Below are positions 6,633 to 9,850 of a DNA stretch of 9,850 bases, piece by piece; within the stretch, counting starts at the first letter, position 1; every line of letters begins with the position of its first letter. The stretch comes from DATAVB01 sp040414495. GTDB lineage: Bacteria > Actinomycetota > Actinomycetes > Mycobacteriales > QHCD01. A program made the position numbers and the translations under genes. The notes beneath the pieces are model-generated. The model was not told where the DNA came from. It made no database searches and saw only the letters and a list, made by a program, of their open reading frames with translations. The stretch lies in assembly GCA_040414495.1 (NCBI GenBank), contig JBEDUI010000077.1, forward strand, positions 1-9,850, given 5' to 3'.

Positions 6633-7486
6633 CGACGTTGACCAAACCCGTCGGGATTGTTGGTGCGTCACGCCGCTCGGCCCGTTTTGCTGCTGGTGGC
6701 GTTCGCGGATTACTGGTCGTCGGGCTGGGCCTGTTCATCCTCGCCCCGCTGCTCATGCTCGTGCTGTGGGCATTTGCCGCCGATTGGTTCTATCCCAGCG
6801 CTTTTCCCTCGGCGTGGACGATCTCGTGGTGGAGCACGGTCCTGGGTGGAAACCACCTGTCCAGCACGGTGCTGTGGAGCTTCATCTTCGCGCCGACCGT
6901 GACGATCGTGTCCGCCATTATCTGTATGCCGGCGGCGTATGCCTTTGCCCGTAAGGATTTCCCGGGTAAGCGGTTGATGATGATGGCGATCTTCGCTACG
7001 AACGCATTTCCAAAAATGGGTCTGTACATCGCGATGGCCAGCCTGTTCTACAGCCTCAATCTCATGGGGACGTTCGTCGGCGTGGTGATCATCCAACTGT
7101 TGAATACGTTGGTCACTATGACCTGGATTCCGGCGGCGGCCTTCGCGTCGGTCCCGGTGTCGTTGGAGGAGGCGGCTCGCGACGTGGGTGCTGGGCCGAT
7201 CCGGACGTTCTTCCGCGTCACCTTCCCGGTGGCTCGGCCGGGAATTATCGTGGCGTTGATTCTGGCGTTCCTGGCCTCGTTGGATGAGGCGCAGGGGACG
7301 TTCCTGGTCGGCGTGCCGAAATACGTCACGATGCCGGTGCAAATGTACTCGCTGGTTTCGGGCTATCCGGGACCGGCGACGGCGGTCTTCGCCATTCTGC
7401 TCACCGTTCCCTCGCTCGTGCTTTTGGTGCTGGTACGAAAGCACGTCTTTTCCAGCTCCCTCGCCCAAGGATATCGACTGCGATGA
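6629..7486 (+). CDS. ABC importer permease, subunit 2 (PotC-like)
   Basis: Encodes 285 residues with about six helices and an EAA loop, EEAARDVGAGPIRTFFRVTFP (180-200). It is followed by AFLASLDEAQGTFLVG; an S-x-D-E pattern after the loop is common in PotC, PhnV and ferric-iron permeases and less usual in CUT1 sugar permeases, so this supports the polyamine/phosphonate/iron branch. The ATG at 6629 overlaps the TGA of the first permease by 4 nt (ATGA), and its own TGA overlaps the ATPase start in the same way. This implies fixed-ratio production of the heterodimeric channel. Confidence 0.93.
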   Translation: MTTLTKPVGIVGASRRSARFAAGGVRGLLVVGLGLFILAPLLMLVLWAFAADWFYPSAFPSAWTISWWSTVLGGNHLSSTVLWSFIFAPTVTIVSAIICMPAAYAFARKDFPGKRLMMMAIFATNAFPKMGLYIAMASLFYSLNLMGTFVGVVIIQLLNTLVTMTWIPAAAFASVPVSLEEAARDVGAGPIRTFFRVTFPVARPGIIVALILAFLASLDEAQGTFLVGVPKYVTMPVQMYSLVSGYPGPATAVFAILLTVPSLVLLVLVRKHVFSSSLAQGYRLR

Positions 7487-8679
7487 CGATTCAGCCTGCT
7501 GCTTCCCTCGACGTCCCGCATGTGAGCGCGCCGGAACCCGCGCTGGCCTTGCGTTCGGTCAATAAAATCCTGGGCGGGAAGACCGTCGTCGAGGCGCTCG
7601 ATCTCGATGTCGCCGCCGGCGAATTGGTCTGCATCCTGGGGCCATCCGGTTGTGGCAAGACGACGACGTTGCGGATGGTGGCCGGATTCCTCGAGCCGGA
7701 TGCCGGCCGGATATTCATTAACGGCCGTGACGTCACCGAATTGGGTGCGCAGCACCGGCCGACCGCGATGGTATTCCAGAACTATGCGTTGTGGCCGCAT
7801 ATGACGGTGCTGCGGAATGTGACGTTTGGTCTGCGGGCGCGTGGCATGAGCAAGGCCGAGGCCAACGAACGAGCGGACGAGGCGCTGAGATTGGTCGGTC
7901 TGGCCGAGAAAGCCGGCCGGATGCCGGGCAACCTGTCCGGCGGTGAACAGCAGCGGGTAGCGCTGGCCCGCGCGCTAGTGCTGGAACCGACGTTGCTGCT
8001 GATGGACGAGCCACTGTCCAATCTGGACGCCCAGCTGCGGCTGCGGGTGCGGGAAGAATTGGTCGAACTGCAACGCCGGACCGGGGTCACGATGCTTCTG
8101 GTGACCCATGATCAGGACGAGGCACTGTCCATTGCGGACCGGGTAGCGGTGATGAACGAGGGGCGGTTTGATCAGGTCGACCCGCCCGAGGTGGTGTACC
8201 GGGATCCGGCGACGGCATTTGTCGCGGGGTTTGTCGGCCGGGTCAACGTGATGGAGGGGACTGTCGAGGCGGGCACGTTGCATTTCCTGGGAGCGCCATT
8301 CCGGGCTCTGGAGGTCGAATGTTCCAACGGCGGCGTCGAGGTATCGGTGCGGCCCGAAGAGGTATTTCTCTCTGGTGATCCCGACACCGGAAATGTGGTG
8401 GGTGAGGTCGTACGACGGCTTTCCCGTGGGCATTTCACCGAGGTCGTGGTCGATACACCGCTGGGAACGGTACGTTCGTACGTGCCGGCCGACGGACGTG
8501 AACGCTCCGATCGGGTCGGGGTCAGTTTTGGTCGTATGCTCCTATATCAATCCGGACGTCTGGTCGGCGCGACGACCGGCACCCAGCCGACCGTCCGGAC
8601 CGGAAAGCTGCCCGAATCGGCGGGTTCAGTTGCCCCCGGAGTGAGCTCGTCGACGCGCAAGCCAAGTTCGGCACAGTGA
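7483..8679 (+). CDS. ABC importer ATPase with TOBE-type C-terminal domain
   Basis: Encodes 398 residues. The nucleotide-binding domain has Walker A GPSGCGKTT (53-61), Q-loop FQNYALWPHM with Gln99, signature LSGGEQQ (151-157), Walker B LLLMDEP (171-177), D-loop SNLDA and switch His209 (VTHDQDEA). After DPATAFVAGFVGRVN (about 241-255) comes a regulatory TOBE-like domain that includes VSVRPEEVFL, as in PotA, FbpC and MalK-type ATPases. One ATPase gene means a homodimer drives both permeases. The start overlaps the permease stop (ATGA). The last 40 or so residues (LVGATTGTQPTVRTGK onwards) are Ser/Thr/Pro-rich and do not look like the TOBE fold, and the final codons lie in a sequence repeated 103 bp downstream. 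The tail may therefore be a non-conserved extension. Confidence 0.95.
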   Translation: MTIQPAASLDVPHVSAPEPALALRSVNKILGGKTVVEALDLDVAAGELVCILGPSGCGKTTTLRMVAGFLEPDAGRIFINGRDVTELGAQHRPTAMVFQNYALWPHMTVLRNVTFGLRARGMSKAEANERADEALRLVGLAEKAGRMPGNLSGGEQQRVALARALVLEPTLLLMDEPLSNLDAQLRLRVREELVELQRRTGVTMLLVTHDQDEALSIADRVAVMNEGRFDQVDPPEVVYRDPATAFVAGFVGRVNVMEGTVEAGTLHFLGAPFRALEVECSNGGVEVSVRPEEVFLSGDPDTGNVVGEVVRRLSRGHFTEVVVDTPLGTVRSYVPADGRERSDRVGVSFGRMLLYQSGRLVGATTGTQPTVRTGKLPESAGSVAPGVSSSTRKPSSAQ

Positions 8680-8781
8680 TTGCGCGGCTTCGGTCTTCCT
8701 GCGGCGGACAGCCAACTGTGGGGCTCGGGACCGGCGTTGGGGCTCCCATAGAGCGCCGGGCAAGCCAAATTCGGCATCGTG
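8657..8781. repeat. Imperfect 22-bp direct repeat pair spanning the ATPase stop codon
   Basis: Copy 1 is 8657-8678 and copy 2 is 8760-8781, 103 bp apart on the same strand. They agree at 19 of 22 positions: both begin GCAAGCCAA, share TTCGGCA in the middle and end in GTG. Copy 1 covers the last codons of the ATPase gene and the first two bases of its TGA; copy 2 is intergenic. A short GGGGCTC also occurs twice between them (8718-8724 and 8739-8745, approximate). Each copy shows no internal symmetry, so it is not an obvious transposon end. Confidence 0.6.
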
Positions 8782-8823
8782 CCTTCGCGGCCCGCGCCGG
8801 CGCGCTCTCCCCTCGGTACGGCA
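8680..8823. other. Convergent intergenic gap without a clear terminator
   Basis: This 144-bp gap separates the converging ATPase and HNH genes. It contains the second copy of the 22-bp repeat, a 10-bp GCGCCGGCGC palindrome at 8794-8803, and CTCCCC (8807-8812), which could pair with GGGGAG (8833-8838) around the HNH stop codon. None of these is a strong terminator. The open frames here look like chance. Confidence 0.4.
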
Positions 8824-9850
8824 CTATCCGCTGGGGAGGCCGGGTTGGTCGTGCATGGCGTTGCGGCGGGGTTGTTGCCGGGGATCGACGATCGGTGGCG
8901 GGATGACGTGCGGAATCCCTTTGAGGAAGGTGATCTGCCAGCCCTTGTGATGAACGATCCAGTGATGTCGATGGCACAACAATACCAAATTGTTTAGTGA
9001 GGTTGGTCCGCCATCTGCCCAGTGTTTGACGTGATGTGTTTGGCACCAGGCGGCGGGGGCTGTGCAGCCGGGATGGATACAGCCGATATCGCGGGCGACC
9101 ACGGCCCGGCGGATACCTGAGGGAATGGTTCGGGTCGCGCGGCCGATATCTAGCGGTTCGCTGTGGGATCCGAGGATGATTGGAATCACTGTCGAGTCGC
9201 AGGCGATGCGGCGGGCGGCTTCGGCGGTGATCGCGGCTCCGGTGCCGAGTGTTCCGGTGCCGAGTGTTCCGGTGCCCGGCCGCCGTAATGTCTCGTCAGA
9301 GTACTTGCTGCGTAGGTCATCCAGCGCGATGGTGACGGTGACTTGGGGTTTCTCGCCACCGACAGCGGGAAGTTCGCCGTCGGCCAGCGTCCGATCGCAC
9401 AATTGGACGAGGGCGTCGGCCATGCGCCGGCTGCGGGATCGGGTATCGGGCTGGCCATCCTGGGCAGGCCGCGGTTGGGCAAAGGCGCCGAGCGCGGCTT
9501 GGACGGTGGCGGAGGCTTCGGCGTCGAGCCGGCCGCGCAGATAATCCATGCCACCCACGTCGGGGCGGAAGATCAGTTCCCGTCGGGTCGGCTTGTCCTC
9601 ATCGAGGGTGCCGTCCGGATCGAGCACGGCGTGCAGTCGTCGCGCTAATACGCGAACGCGGGATGGGTCCATGTCTCGGGATTGTTCGGCCAGGAATTCC
9701 TCGGCCTCGGCTCGCTGCCGTGGACCGACTGCCGCCGGCAACTGCTTGATCGCCTGCCCGATCACCCCCACATGCTCCACCGACAGTACGCCCTCGGCGG
9801 CGGCAGCAGCGGTGGCCGGCAATTCCGGCTCCACCATCTCACCCGAGATA
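8824..9850 (-). CDS. DUF222/HNH endonuclease domain protein (13E12-type), start outside window
   Basis: The frame stays open to the right edge, so the N-terminus is missing. Residues below are counted from the internal ATG at 9837. The N-terminal part up to about residue 160 is the helical DUF222 region (RQRAEAEEFLAEQSR, RVRVLARRLHAVLDPDG, DAEASATVQAALGAF). The C-terminal HNH nuclease fold has a zinc knuckle Cys253/Cys258, WCQTHHVKHW (Cys265, His268, His269, His272), Asn283 and LCHRHH (Cys288, His291, His292), all metal and catalytic positions intact. Such proteins are present in many copies in mycobacteria and relatives (the 13E12 repeat family), often near intein- or element-derived DNA; their biological role is not established. 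Between the domains lies a TGTLG tandem repeat. The protein ends at a TAG at 8824, 145 bases from the convergent ABC operon. Confidence 0.9.
   Translation of the reverse strand, partial: ISGEMVEPELPATAAAAAEGVLSVEHVGVIGQAIKQLPAAVGPRQRAEAEEFLAEQSRDMDPSRVRVLARRLHAVLDPDGTLDEDKPTRRELIFRPDVGGMDYLRGRLDAEASATVQAALGAFAQPRPAQDGQPDTRSRSRRMADALVQLCDRTLADGELPAVGGEKPQVTVTIALDDLRSKYSDETLRRPGTGTLGTGTLGTGAAITAEAARRIACDSTVIPIILGSHSEPLDIGRATRTIPSGIRRAVVARDIGCIHPGCTAPAAWCQTHHVKHWADGGPTSLNNLVLLCHRHHWIVHHKGWQITFLKGIPHVIPPPIVDPRQQPRRNAMHDQPGLPSG
9238..9279. repeat. 15-bp tandem repeat, about 2.8 copies, inside the HNH gene
   Basis: The unit TCCGGTGCCGAGTGT occurs at 9238-9252 and 9253-9267, and a partial third copy is at 9268-9279. 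It is in frame and on the minus strand codes for a Gly-Thr-Gly-Thr-Leu type repeat (residues about 187-200) between the DUF222 and HNH domains. A flexible linker that can gain or lose five-residue units by slippage is the natural reading. Confidence 0.9.

Noticed and set aside
6710..7468. 252-residue open frame on the minus strand
   Set aside because: Antisense to the second permease, composed mainly of charged residues, with no recognisable domain.
8547..9046. Minus-strand open frames between the ATPase and HNH genes
   Set aside because: No family likeness, and they overlap well-supported genes in other frames.
9238..9279. Tandem repeat considered as a CRISPR fragment
   Set aside because: The units are contiguous 15-mers with no spacers and are in frame within a coding sequence.

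Overview
The window looks like chromosomal DNA from a high-GC Gram-positive bacterium (actinomycete). The evidence is the GC-rich third codon positions, GTG starts, two starts that look leaderless (TANNNT box, 6 nt, start codon), a TetR-controlled efflux gene, and a DUF222/HNH '13E12'-type gene, a family abundant in Mycobacteriales and relatives. No genus can be named from sequence alone.

Layout. 1-627: a possible C-terminal tail of a + strand gene, then a convergent P-loop kinase-like gene (minus, 93-627) that is broken by a single frameshift near 320-340. 719-1690 (+): a mannonate dehydratase-like (UxuA) TIM-barrel enzyme, closed by a perfect 11-bp inverted repeat at 1707-1740 that also ends the convergent transporter gene. 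1750-3270 (minus) and 3437-4168 (+): a divergent pair, a 14-TM DHA2-type MFS drug exporter and its TetR regulator, with a perfect 7-1-7 palindrome and a related second site between them. 4395-8679 (+): a complete four-gene ABC importer operon (lipoprotein binding protein, two permeases, ATPase with C-terminal extension), tightly coupled by a 6-nt gap and two 4-nt ATGA overlaps. 8680-8823: a short convergent gap carrying one copy of an imperfect 22-bp direct repeat; the other copy is the 3' end of the ATPase gene. 8824-9850 (minus): a DUF222/HNH endonuclease-like gene that runs off the right edge.

How the parts fit. The MFS/TetR pair is a self-contained, ligand-induced efflux module. The ABC operon is a polyamine/phosphonate/iron-type importer by permease and ATPase architecture; its substrate cannot be read from sequence. 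A LacI-like operator half-match in front of it and the nearby sugar-acid dehydratase weakly suggest carbohydrate or sugar-acid uptake, but the MFS/TetR pair separates them, so this is speculative. Every gene-free stretch is under 300 bases. I see no CRISPR array, tRNA, rRNA, IS element or phage module, and nothing that amounts to a clearly new biological system. The most unusual items are the altered HPxDPP motif of the dehydratase, the repeat that overlaps the ATPase stop codon, and the paired leaderless starts.
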